Origin: Candidatus Altimarinota bacterium
GTDB taxonomy: Bacteria; Patescibacteriota; Gracilibacteria; BD1-5; UBA6164
Assembly: GCA_028698305.1 (NCBI GenBank)
Contig: JAQVDN010000002.1
Coordinates: forward strand, 1 to 64,000
Direction of reading: 5' to 3'
DNA: 64,000 nucleotides
The position numbers and the translations under genes are program-made. This document shows positions 36,291 to 46,929 of this stretch, in pieces. Each line of letters starts with the position of its first letter. Position 1 is the stretch's first letter. The notes below the pieces were generated by a model. The model had not been told where the DNA came from, did not search any database, and was given only the letters and a program-made list of their open reading frames with translations.

Positions 36291-37076
36291 AATTGAAAAC
36301 TAATCTACGACAAGAACTGAAATATGATTTGAAATATGCTGAATAACAAAAGACAATATATTTACTCTTATGACTACAAAAACAGACTAGTAAAAGTAGA
36401 AAAAATAATCTACAAAACTATAGAATGAAGTGAAACAAATGAAATAGAAAAAATAACAAAGATAATACAATATAGATATGATAATCTAGACCGTAGAATA
36501 CAAAAGATATATAATAACGGAAGCTATACAAACTACTACTATTCAAACAAAGATATAATCCTAGAAGAAAACTATACAAAACCAAATACAAATGGACTAT
36601 CTAAACTTAAAACAAGTAAATACTATACAAATTGAAATCAAATAGATGATATTCTCGCTATGGAAAAAGTAGATTACAAAACTAGAAAAGTACAAGAAGA
36701 ATACATAAACAAAAAAGGACAAACAAAAACAAGAAATATAACAGAAAACTACACAGAAACAAATAATTATTATTACCATAAAAATCATCTAAACTCAATA
36801 GTTGCAATTACAGATAATCTAGGTAATATACTTGAAGAGTATGAATATGATGTATTTTGAAAACCATATAGCAAAGACTTACTTACTTGAAAAATAACTA
36901 ATCTAAAAGCAAGTACTATATGAAATACTAGATTATTCACATGAAGAAAGTTTGAGAGATGATTACAATTATATTACAACAGAGCTAGATACTACAATCC
37001 TGAGCTAGGTAGATTTATATCTAGAGATCCGATTGATATATCTGATGATGTGAATTTGTATAGTTATGTGGGGAAT
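36291..37076 (+). repeat. Direct repeat, Rhs tip copy 2
   Basis: Gapless partner of 34515-35300 (offset 1,776 bp). TGA at 36942 here matches GGA at 35166, and GGA at 36717 matches TGA at 34941. Confidence 0.93.
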
Positions 37077-37658
37077 AATAGTGTTAATTATGTGGATTTG
37101 ATGGGGACTGAAAAGGCAATGATTTTTGTATGAGTTGATAACAAATTATTTTGATATTCTATGTGATCATTAAATAATGCATATAATATTCAAATCAATA
37201 AATATTTAAATGATTGATATAAAGCTGAAAATATAGAATTATATTTTTGAGAAAATATAGATGATTTTAATTATTTAGTAAATAATAAATATTATAAAGA
37301 TATTTCTATAGTAGCACACTCTAATAATAAAGAAATTAGTATTAATGCAACAAGTAATTCTAATGAAAGTACTATAAATTCAGAAACTATAAATAAATTA
37401 CCAGATTTATCTTGAAGGGATACTATACTAACAATAGTTTGATGTTTAAGTTGAAATTGAGATAATTCAATTGCTGAACAAATAGCAAAACAAATGAAAA
37501 TTACAGTTTTAGCACCTGATAAAATACTTATTGCTGATAATATCAAAGATGATTATTTTATAAGTTGATGAACATATTCATGAAAAATGAGAATTTTTAC
37601 AATACCATATAATTGAGTTCAATCAGATAAAATTGAATTTAAAAAATTTAATCCGTAA
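36291..37658 (+). CDS. Displaced (orphan) Rhs tip with a different toxin end
   Basis: 456 codons open from just behind the terminator to TAA 37658; the first in-frame ATG is 36324. The first 262 residues nearly repeat the Rhs tip upstream (YNRARYYNPELGRFISRDPI is identical). After YSYVGNNSVNYVDLMG it diverges into a new ~185-residue tip with DISIVAHSNNKEIS and TILTIVGCLSGNGDNSIAEQ followed by MKITVLAP. The isolated His and Cys in these motifs recall caspase/CHAT-like peptidase folds, a tentative idea. No promoter, start region or signal peptide, so it is probably a silent cassette for recombination into the full-length gene. Confidence 0.85.
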
Positions 37659-37667
37659 TTTTGAAAT

Positions 37668-38060
37668 ATGATTTACGAACCTATAAATATAAAAATATAT
37701 ATATTATCAGTTTTATTTACATTACCAATATTATTTATTTTTAATTACTACATTAGAAATTTTATAAATAAGAATTGAATTAATAAAAAATATTTATTTA
37801 CCGAGTCATTAATATTTATAATAATATTATTAATTTTATCTTTAATTTTAATTATAAATAATTTTACAGCAGAACTTATAACTACAATTTTATTTTTTAT
37901 TATTCCATATTTATATATTTTTATAAAAAAAAGATTTTATATTAGAAAATGATATAATATATCAGTTTATTATAATTTAATAGAATTTATTTATTTACTA
38001 ATTTCATTAGCAATATTTTTTAGTTTATCAGTATATATAGAAAATTTACTTTTAAAGTAA
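37668..38060 (+). CDS. Small membrane protein, candidate immunity protein for displaced tip
   Basis: 130 residues, four predicted membrane spans (IYILSVLFTLPILFIF; ESLIFIIILLILSLILII; TTILFFIIPYLYIFI; LIEFIYLLISLAIFF). It starts 9 nt after the displaced tip and is followed by a terminator, mirroring the layout of the first tip-immunity pair. The sequence is unlike the first candidate, as expected if each matches its own toxin. Confidence 0.58.
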
Positions 38061-38061
38061 T

Positions 38062-38086
38062 AAAAAGTGAGAAATACTCACTTTTT
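38062..38086 (+). terminator. Rho-independent terminator
   Basis: AAAAAGTGAG, loop AAATA, CTCACTTTTT. Confidence 0.85.
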
Positions 38087-38099
38087 GTTATAAATAAAC

Positions 38100-38273
38100 A
38101 AACGAAGTAAAAGAAATAGTAAAAACTATACAAGACCAAACAATAATGGAATATCTAAACTTAAAACAAGTAAATATTTCATAAATGGAAATAGTATAGA
38201 TGATATACTCGCTATGGAAAAAGTAGATTACAGAACTAGGAAAGTACAAGAAACTTATGTAAATAATAAAACA
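38100..38273 (+). pseudogene. Decayed third Rhs tip fragment
   Basis: One frame still reads NNGISKLKTSKYF, then DDILAMEKVDYRTRKVQE, matching the Rhs tip at 34.8-34.9 kb. It is short and diverged, has no start or core motif and no toxin end, and is closed by a terminator. It marks an older insertion or deletion event in the same tip array. Confidence 0.82.
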
Positions 38274-38275
38274 AT

Positions 38276-38312
38276 AAAAATAGAAAATATTTTTTAGTAT
38301 TTTCTATTTTTA
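38276..38312 (+). terminator. Hairpin with T tail behind the decayed tip
   Basis: AAAAATAGAAAATA, loop, TATTTTCTATTTTT. Confidence 0.7.
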
Positions 38313-38382
38313 TATTAAATGAATTTTTATAACGAAATTTAAAGATTAAAATAAATAAAAAATTATTAAAAACATAAATTTT

Positions 38383-39144
38383 CTATTCTTTCCAAGAAAG
38401 TTGATAAGGAATATAAATTTTTTCAATAGGATAAGCTTCTCAATAAGCTTCTCTATATGCTTGAAATAATGATTTTCTTGATCATATATAAGTTAATCAA
38501 AATGAACTTTCTCTTGGTTCTGTATATTCAACTCAGTGTATTAATAAATCACCTCTATATTCTATTCTTAATTTTATCATTCTATTTATAGCTTGAATAT
38601 ATAATTGAGTAAATCTTATCTGTTTATCATTATCAAGTATATATTCAATACAAATTGGAATAGCTGATGTTAAAAAATTATCCCAATATCTTAGAATGCG
38701 GGAACTAGGATACTTTTCTAATAAGTCCAACTCAGAATCAATTTCAAATGAATCATATGGAAATTGTCTCCTAAATTCTTTAAGAATATAATCTAGCATA
38801 TTACACTTTCAAAAATTAGATTCTACTCTAGCATCAACATCTCATTTTCACTTTAGATATTCTCATCATAAAATAATCTTTGCTTTAGTTAATGCAGAAC
38901 CATCAACTACTTCTTTTGCATTAAATCATCATCAAGACATTATAATTCATTCCTCTAAAAATCAATAATAATCAAAATTACCAATAACTCTATCTTTTCA
39001 AGTCAATCTTTTATTAACATCTCTTGGATCTATTATATTTAGTAATTGTGCATTAGTTACAAGAAGCATATGATGAAATCAGAAAGTTTTAGCTTCTTTA
39101 TTTGCTTCAACTATTTGAAATTGAGGAATATTTGAAGAGTTCAT
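38383..39144 (-). CDS. Hypothetical protein next to the Rhs locus
   Basis: 253 residues, family not recognised. Contains FGFHHMLLVTNAQLLNI, DPRDVNKRLTGKDRVIGNFD, GIIMSGGGFNAKEVVDGSALTKAKI, a helical centre (MLDYILKEFRRQFPYDSFEID) and GVEYTEPRESSFGLTY. No signal peptide or membrane span. Glycines are mostly TGA, so it is adapted to this genome's code. It stands alone, convergent with the Rhs locus; a role there cannot be shown. Confidence 0.6.
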
Positions 39145-39327
39145 TAATTCAAAATTTAAAAATTAAATTTATTTATTTAATAAATAGATTAAACTTAATA
39201 TTGCAATCTATATATTTATATTTAACTTATAAAACTAAAAATGTCAACATTAATTTTATATTAAAATTTGAAATGTATATAAAAGTATATATAGTATATA
39301 TACATATTATATACTAATAATCGATAT

Positions 39328-39732
39328 ATGAATAAGCTAACAAAACACATAAACTGAACTATTTCACTAGAAAGAAACAACTCTATCATAAATATAGTAT
39401 ATAAAAATTGAAATATAGAGTTATCAAAAAAAGATATAAGTGAATTATTTCAAGTAAAGAAAAAGGATATAAGTGATATCATAAATAGTTTAGATATAAA
39501 ATACAACTCTACTTTTTACAATAAATCAAAAGATAAAACTATAAAACTTTATAGGATTGAATCAATTATAATTATATGATATAAACTTAAAAAATATAAT
39601 GAAACAAAACTACTTATAAAAACAAATAGAATAATAAAAAATACTTATTCAAACAACAATACAATACTTGAAATAGTAAAAAATAAATATATAGAAATCA
39701 AAAATAAAATAGAATCTCTTCAATTAATATAA
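39328..39732 (+). CDS. RhuM-like DNA-binding protein
   Basis: 134 residues. It starts with a beta segment then a helix-turn-helix-like stretch (IELSKKDISELFQVKKKDISDIINS), followed by KTIKLYRIESIIIIGYKLKKYNETKLLI. This matches the order of the RhuM family (IWL-aELF-v, then the YnLdvIisvGYRv-like motif). RhuM proteins are often found in genomic islands and near defence genes, function unclear. It is shorter than usual because the C-terminal region is missing. Own unit, terminator behind. Confidence 0.65.
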
Positions 39733-39763
39733 AAAACTAAGACTCAAAAGTCTTAGTTTTTTA
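39731..39763. terminator. Bidirectional terminator between RhuM-like gene and mscS
   Basis: AAAAAACTAAGACT, loop CAAA, and complement with T run. The RhuM-like stop and the mscS stop codon lie at its edges. Confidence 0.88.
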
Positions 39764-40909
39764 ACTCTCTTTTTTTATAATAAGTTCTCTAGTAGGGAAT
39801 GCCATTTCTATAACTGCATTAGCAAATCTATTTTTTATTTCCAAATTTATTTTTTCTTTTTGTTTAACATAATCATCAATTGAGTCATTTATTAATGAAA
39901 AATATGTAGCTTGTATATTTAAAGAAAATTCTCAAAACATATCAAAATTTACTCTATAATTTCATACAAGTCATAATTCTTTTTCTTCTTCCAATATCGA
40001 TTCAATTATTTTTACTCATTCTTGCATTTTTTCTAAACTAGTTCAAAATGCAACTCATATAGAAAAATCTGTTCTTCTATTTTCTCTTATAGAAAAATTT
40101 TCCACATTATTTGATATAATTACTTCATTTGGTATCATAACTTGATGTCAAAGTTTATCGGTAATTGTAAGGTAAGACAATCATATATCTTTAACTGTTC
40201 AGGTTACTCAATTTATACTGACATAATCTCATATATTAAATGGCTTATTTAAAAGTATATTTATAGCTCAAAATATATTACTTATACTTTTTTGTGCAGC
40301 AAAAGCAATAGCAAGTCAACCTATTCAAGCTCAAGCTAACAATGCAGCTATATTGTAACCAAGATTATCAAAAATAGTTATTATTCAAACTATCCAAATA
40401 AAAACAACTATAATTTTATTTACAAAAGGGAATAATGTTTTACTTTGTCATTTTAATTTAGATTTATTTTGTAAGTCTTTCTCAAAAAATTTATTTATAA
40501 ATTTAGTTAGATAAAAAATAAAAATTAAAATTATAGAAATGAAATAAAATTTTTGTAAATACACTTTAAAGAAATCTGGAAATATAGCAAAATAAACAAA
40601 AGCATATAATCATAAAAAATATTTAGTTACTCATAAAAATGAATAAAATATCTCAACAAAGAATAATAAATTCTTCTTATTTGATAGATTATTTGTTAAC
40701 AAAAATTTTAATAATGAATTAAAAAGTCATATAACTCAAATAACTAAAATAAAAGCAATTATAGCAGAAAAATATGAAAAAATATATTCTCCATACTTAT
40801 ATTTTTCTAAAAAATAAGCTCAAACATCAATTTTCTCAAATCAAAAATAAAGTGAAAAATATAAGATTCAAACAAAACTAAAAAATAGATTTTTATAAGT
40901 TTTAAGCAT
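39761..40909 (-). CDS. MscS-family mechanosensitive channel
   Basis: 382 residues. Five predicted membrane spans; the pore helix NIAALLAGAGIGGLAIAFAAQ shows the Gly/Ala pattern of MscS TM3 with several TGA glycines. After it KSISNIFGAINILLNKPFNIGDYV, VTGTVKDIGLSYLTI and VMIPNEVIISNNVENFS form the beta domain. The end AFPTREL is the usual MscS close. It releases solutes under hypo-osmotic stress. Single gene; a TATAAT about 25 nt upstream of the ATG may be the -10 box. Confidence 0.92.
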
Positions 40910-41087
40910 AATAAAAAAATTATTAGATTATATAGTAAATTTTGTTTTGATAAATTTCTTCCATAAATTCAAAAACTCAACCAATCAAAGATTGGGATTC
41001 ATACAGTTTTCATTTACTTCAGAAAATTATCAAAACAATTTAAATCAACTTATTATAATCTAATAATTTTTTGTATTTTTTCAAGAA

Positions 41088-42458
41088 TTATATTTCTTTT
41101 CTGATTAAGCTAAATGCTTCTGGTTTTTCAGACATATTTATCCATACCTCATATCATCAACCATGTGCTGTTTCTACTTCTTCAGCTTTTGATTTATCGA
41201 AAGTATATTCAAAATCCGTAAAAGTTGTAGTTGATTTATGCACTCCATGATTTAATGTTGTCTTATAAATAGTTTCTACAATAGCTTCTTTAACTCAACT
41301 TGGTGATACAATTTCTATTTTATCACCTTTTTCAAATCTATTTTTTACTTCAACTCTAACTAGTTTATTTTCACTATCATAATCTCTAAGTATTCATAAA
41401 AATGCTTTTGTACCATAACTACCATTTCTTTCATAAAATTGTGCATTTGCATTTGGATTACCAGCCAAGAAACCTGGAATATATCATCTATTTGCAATAG
41501 AAAATAATTCTTCAGCTAACTTATGACTATCATACTTTTCACCTTTTTCAATTGCATCAATTGCTGCTCTATAAGCAAGTCAAACTGATGCTATATAATT
41601 AACTGTTTTATTTCTACCTTCAACCTTAAAACTTATGATTCAAGCATCTTTCAATTCTTCCATATAATCTATAGCACAAAGATCTCTACTATTCATAAGA
41701 TAAGTTCAATATGAATCTTCATCAATTTCCATTATATCACCTGGTCTTTCTTTTTCTTCTAGGTAAAAATTACCTGTCAATTCTTCATAGTCTTCTGGTC
41801 TACCAGTAACAGTTTCTAACTCTGCTTCTGTCTTTTCATCTTTAAATACTTTAAATTCCCATCTACAAGAGTGAGAACAAGTACCTTGATTTGGATCTCT
41901 ATTACTTAAATAATTTGAAATCAAACATCTACCACTATAAGCCATACAAATAGCTCCATGTACAAATGCTTCAAGCTCCATATCTGGTACATGTTCATGG
42001 ATTTCTTTCATTTCTTTTATAGATATTTCTCTACTAAGAATTATTCTTTTAACTCAAAGAGTTGACCAAAATTCTGCTTGAGCCCAATTTGTATTGTTCG
42101 CTTGAACTGATAAATGAACTTCTACATCTGGAAATTCTTTTCTAACTAGATATATTAAACCAGGATCAGCCATAATGAAAGCATCTGGTCACATCTCAAC
42201 CATTTTTCTAAATTGTGCTAAAAATGGTTTTATCTTGATATTGTGTGCATAAATATTTGCGGTAAAATATATTTTTTTACCTAGATTATGAGCATAATCA
42301 GTTGCTTCTTTCAATGTTTCCATTGTAAAAGCATTTGTTCTAGCTCTAAGAGAAAACATAGGAGCACCTACATAAGTTGCATCAGCTCAATAAGCATAAG
42401 CAAATTTAAGTTTCTCCATATCTCAAGCTGGCATAAGAAGTTCTAATTTTTTATTCAT
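41088..42458 (-). CDS. U32 peptidase-family protein (TrhP/RlhA-like)
   Basis: 456 residues. N-terminal TIM-barrel: LELLMPAGDMEKLKFAYAYGADATYVG, IYFTANIYAHN, VHLSVQANNTNWAQAEFW, GVKRIILSREIS, ELEAFVHGAICMAYSGRCLIS. The cysteine set CMAYSGRC...NQGTCSHSC is the expected Fe-S-linked motif of this family. C-terminal barrel with RFEKGDKIEIVSP. Characterised members (TrhP, RlhA) hydroxylate tRNA or rRNA bases using prephenate rather than acting as proteases. Single gene; 272 nt separate it from divergent ndk. Confidence 0.9.
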
Positions 42459-42668
42459 ATTACTAAAAATATTTTATAAGATAAAATACTAATTATTTCT
42501 TAGATAATCAGCACAAATAAAGTAAACAAAGATTATTTTTATATAATAATTGTTATCTTATATTTAACTAGTTCCAAACTAGCCCTTTTCAGTTTTCTAA
42601 AAAGTTAGTCAATTATATAGAATTATAGATAATTTCAAGTAATTATTAAAATAAAACATACAAAAAAA

Positions 42669-42695
42669 TTGACTAAAAAATAAAAAACATATAAT
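42669..42695 (+). promoter_or_regulatory. Possible promoter of ndk
   Basis: TTGACT and TATAAT separated by 15 nt, about 37 nt before the ndk ATG. The short spacer lowers confidence. Confidence 0.4.
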
Positions 42696-42731
42696 CTTCT
42701 TGTAATTTAATTTTTTAAAATAAAAAAGAGT

Positions 42732-43178
42732 ATGCAAACTACTTTAATATTATTAAAACCAGATACAATTGAAAGAGGATTAATTGGTGAAGTTATTTCT
42801 AGAATTGAAGCTAAAGGATTAAAAATCAGTGGATTAAAAATGATGCAATTAGATGAAGCTATCATCGAAGAACATTATGATTTCTTAAAAGATAAACCAT
42901 TTTTTCCTGGAATTAAAAAATATATGACTAGAACTCCTGTTGTTGCTATCGCTGCTACTTGAGTAAATGCTGTTGCAACTGTTAGAATGTTGACTGGTGC
43001 TACAAATCCAGCTGAAGCTTTACCAGGTTCTATTAGAGGTGATTTTGGTTTAACTATTGATGCAAATATCATTCATGCATCTGATACTCCAGAAAATGCT
43101 GCAATTGAATTAAACAGATTTTTTAAAGGACAAGATGTATTTAACTATACAAGAGTTATTGACCAAGTAATTTCATAA
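42732..43178 (+). CDS. ndk: Nucleoside diphosphate kinase
   Basis: 148 residues, usual length. TLILLKPDTIERGLIGEVISRIE at the start, RTPVVAIAATGVNAV, GATNPAEALPGSIRGDFGL and the active-site His in NIIHASDTPENA. It transfers phosphate between NTPs and NDPs by a phospho-His intermediate. Only one of eleven glycines is TGA (position 77, in ATGVNAV); the rest are GGA or GGT, similar to rpmF and unlike neighbours. Single gene with possible promoter and a clear terminator. Confidence 0.96.
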
Positions 43179-43182
43179 TTAC

Positions 43183-43213
43183 AAAAAGACTAGAAATTTT
43201 CTAGTCTTTTTTA
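43183..43213 (+). terminator. Rho-independent terminator after ndk
   Basis: AAAAAGACTAGAAA pairs with TTTCTAGTCTTTTT. Confidence 0.86.
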
Positions 43214-43257
43214 TTTTTTTAAATATAATAAATAAAATATTTTTTTACACTAAAAAA

Positions 43258-44718
43258 ATGGCAAGATATTATGATACTATGCTAGCAGAATACATTAAAA
43301 ATCCATGAATCAGATGAATAAGCCTTGATAAATTATCTACAAAGGAATTTAATTATATGATGATAAGTTATGATAGTATAACAGATAAAGCAAAGATAAA
43401 TTTCAAAGATGTAGATTTAAAACAAGCATCAATCTACAGTTGAGAAGATGTTTATATAACAAATAAACTTTATGAAAAACAAATTGGTGATTGAGATAGT
43501 TCAAACTTTGTATTAAATAATATAGAACTTCCATTAATGCAAGTTCTGAAAAAAATGGAAATTAACTGAGTAAAAATACATAGAGATAAATTAAAGGAAA
43601 TATGAATCTTACTTGAAAATGAAATTTCAAGACTTGAAAAAAACATATATGTTTTAGCTGATACTAATTTCAACATAAATTCACCAAAACAAGTTTGAGA
43701 TATACTTTTTGAAAAATTAGCACTTCCAAGATGAAAAAAAACTAAAACTGGTTATAGTGTAAATGCTGAAGTTTTATGAGATCTAGCTCACGAATTTGAA
43801 ATTGCTCAAATGATTGTTGATTACAGACATTATTCAAAATTACTTTCAACATATATAAATTGATTATCAGAATTATTGGATGATAATGATCTTTTACATA
43901 CAAATTATAATCAAACTATTGCAGCGACTGGTAGATTATCAAGTGTAAACCCAAACTTGCAAAATATACCTAATTCTAGTTGAATTGCTTGAACAATAAG
44001 AGAAGCTTTTATTTCCAGATTTGAAAACTGAAACATACTAACAATAGATTATTCACAAGTTGAAGTTAGGATCTTAGCTATATTATCAGAAGATGAAAAT
44101 CTATTAAGTGCTTTTAAAAATAATGAAGATATTCACCACAAAACTGCTCAATTCTTATTTCCTGATAAAGTAATAACAAATAATGAAAGAAAGATAGCAA
44201 AAGCTGTAAATTTTTGAGTTATATATGGTATAAGTTCATTTTGATTATCAAAAATGATCGGCATACCTATGTGAGATGCAAAAACTTACATAAATAAGTT
44301 TTTTGAATCATATCCAAAAGTTAGAATATATTTAGATAATATAATAAAAGATTGTGAAATAAATAAATATGTAGAAACTTATTTTTGAAGAAAAAGATAT
44401 ATAAATGGTATAAATGATCTAAATAAAATCATAAAAAGTGCAGCAGAAAGGGAAGCAACTAATATGCCAATTCAATGAACAAGTGCTGATATAATAAAAT
44501 TGGCAATGATAGAAACTCAAAGTTTTATAGAAAAAAATAATCTAAAAAGTTTGATGATTATGCAAGTACATGATGAACTTGTTTTTGATATATTTCCTTG
44601 AGAAGAAGAAATATTTGAAAAAGAAATTCCTACAATTATGGAAAATATACTAAAAGGTAAAGCTATAAAATTAAAGGTTGATTTTGGTATTTGAAAAAAT
44701 TGGAGGGAAGCAAAATAA
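43258..44718 (+). CDS. polA: DNA polymerase I, N-terminally short
   Basis: 486 residues against about 850-930. It begins inside the 3'-5' exonuclease fold (YYDTMLAEYIKNPGIRGISLDKL) and has no 5'-nuclease domain. The polymerase part is complete: ATGRLSSVNPNLQNIP, motif A LTIDYSQVEVRILA (near 263), O helix ERKIAKAVNFGVIYGIS and motif C MQVHDELVFDI near 434. It fills gaps in repair and replication; primer removal would need another nuclease. The exonuclease remnant lacks the DED residues of the first motif, so proofreading is unlikely. Upstream is ndk and its terminator, so the missing part is not adjacent. Confidence 0.93.
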
Positions 44719-44734
44719 TTTATAAATTTAAAAA

Positions 44735-44998
44735 ATGGAAAATAGAGAATTAACAACTCAAGAAAAAATAGACTATATTTTTGAAACAATAAAAAAACAA
44801 GAAAAAAGGGAAAAAGTAAAAAATATATTTAAATGGTGATTTAGGTTATTTATGCTTTTATATATAATATATTTTTATTTTTTTTGATATGAACTACTTT
44901 TAAATAAAATGAAACAATCTCTTAAAATAAATATAAGTTCTGAAAATCTAATACAAGATTTAAAAAATAAGATTAATTTAGAAAATAACAATTATTAA
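44735..44998 (+). CDS. Small single-span membrane protein
   Basis: 87 residues: charged helix (QEKIDYIFETIKKQEKREKV), one membrane span (LFMLLYIIYFYFFGYELLL) and a charged tail. Not recognised. It lies 16 nt after polA and 2 nt before the next small gene. Confidence 0.6.
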
Positions 44999-45000
44999 AA

Positions 45001-45231
45001 ATGGACCTATTTATAAGATTATTTTATTCTGCTTTTTTTATATATCTATGATATTTAATCATAAGATATAGGAAACAATTACATTGATGGACATGAAATT
45101 TTGTGTGGGCAGAGCATTATATATGAAGATGATGAACATATTTAATATTAGTATGAATATGATTACTTTGTATATTTTATGGAGCAATGTACCCATTTTG
45201 ATGAATTGAATTAGTATTTAAAGAACAATAA
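45001..45231 (+). CDS. Small two-span membrane protein
   Basis: 76 residues: LFIRLFYSAFFIYLGYLII and GTYLILVGIGLLCIFYGAM spans joined by a loop with QLHGWTGNFVWAEHYIG. Not recognised. It is probably co-transcribed with the preceding small membrane gene; no function can be assigned. Confidence 0.6.
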
Positions 45232-45323
45232 AACAAATAATCAAGTCTTAATTTATTTTTAAATTAGATATAAAATAAAAATAAATACAATTAAAAAAAT
45301 AATTTTTTAAAATAATAAAATAT

Positions 45324-46919
45324 ATGATGAAACTGAATAAAATTTTAAGCTTAGTTTTATTACTAATAATAACTTGAATAAATTATGCAAATGCAAATGA
45401 AATAAAAATAAAAGCCGCTATTGAACCAGTTAGTCCAAACATAACTATAATAGAAAAAAATGAGGTAATCAATGAAGATAGATTACAAATAATCACATTA
45501 AAAAATGAAGATGTATTTATATATTTTTCAAATTTCTTTAATGAATTACCAAAATCTTATAAATATATATGATTAAAATATAAATTTATAAAAGAACAAA
45601 GTGAAATAGAAAATGCACTAAAAAAATTGGTTTATCTAAATAAGATAGATAATACAAACTCAAATCTACAATTAAATAAAGAAATGAATGCTTTTGTATT
45701 TTATACATTAGCAAATAAAATTTTATCGCTTGATTTAATCATAGATAAAGAATATCTTATAAATAGAAATGTAAATCTAAATGATTTAAATATAATTAAC
45801 AATATCTATAATAATAAAAAAATATCTGAAGAAAATAATTCTACAAATAATATATTATGAGACAAGAAAGATATATTTAATGAGGTTTACAATACATTAT
45901 TAAAAGAACATTATGATCATCAAACGATAAAAAAAGATGATATAATATACTGAGCAATAGAATGACTTGCGAGATGAACAAATGATATTCATACAGTATA
46001 TTTTCCACCAATTGAAAGTAAGAATTTTGAAGATAGTTTATCATGAGAATATGAGTGAATTGGTTCATATGTTGAGATGACATCTCCTTGAGAAGTAAAA
46101 ATAACTTCACCAATCCCTTGATGACCAGCAGAAAAATATGGTTTAAAATGATGAGATATAATTACAAAAGTTAACTGAAAAGAAGTTAAAAGAGAAAATT
46201 CTTTGGTTGAAGTAGTTTCATGGATAAAATGACCTGCTTGAACTTATGTAAAATTAAGTGTTTATAGAAATTGAGAAGAATTTGAGCTAGATGTTAAAAG
46301 AGAAAAAATAATAGTAAAAAATCTAGAAATTAAAACTCCAAATTCAAATACTTACAATATACAAATAAGAACTTTTTGAGTTTGAGTTGCAAGTGAATTT
46401 AGAGAAGCATTAACAAAAATAAAAAATGATTCTAGGGTTAATAAAATAATAATTGACCTAAGAAATAATTGATGAGGTTATTTAAATGAAGCTACTGATA
46501 TGTTATCTATGCTTATAGATGAATGAGAAAAAACAGCAATTGTAAAATATGACTGAGTAAATAATAATTATTATTCTAGTTGAGAATGAATAATTGATTT
46601 AAATAAATATAAGGTAATAATCCTACAAAATTCAGGAACAGCTTCTGCTTCTGAAATAATGATATGAACACTAAAAGATTATTTTCCAAATATAATAACT
46701 ATTTGAGAAAATACTTATGGTAAATGATCAGTTCAAGCATTGAAAGAATTTCAAGATGGTTCTAGTTTAAAATATACTGTTGCAAGATGGTATACATGAA
46801 AAACAATGACTGGTATTGATTGAATTGGTTTTAAACCTGATTTAGAATTGGAACTTGATATAGAGGCATATAAAAATAATTTAAGTGATAATCAATTAGA
46901 AAAAGCAATTAATTATTAA
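45324..46919 (+). CDS. S41 C-terminal processing protease (CtpA-like)
   Basis: 531 residues. Signal peptide (NKILSLVLLLIITGINYANA). A helical region of about 200 residues, then the Ctp core: ARGTNDIHTVYFPP, PDZ domain with PIPGGPAEKYGLKGGDIITKVNG, IDLRNNGGGYLNEA, the catalytic Ser in LQNSGTASASEIMIG (near 437) and catalytic Lys in NTYGKGSVQ (near 465). The protease acts outside the membrane on envelope proteins. The 11-nt gap to the transglutaminase-like gene suggests a common transcript. Confidence 0.94.
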
Positions 46920-46929
46920 AAAATAAAAA

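Noticed and set aside
34513-36788. Phe/Tyr-rich minus-strand frames that recur in the Rhs region
   Set aside because: They recur only because the Rhs tip itself is duplicated; they are shadows of YD-repeat codons.
42875-43072. Minus-strand open frame opposite ndk
   Set aside because: It lies wholly within ndk, which has clear family motifs on the plus strand.
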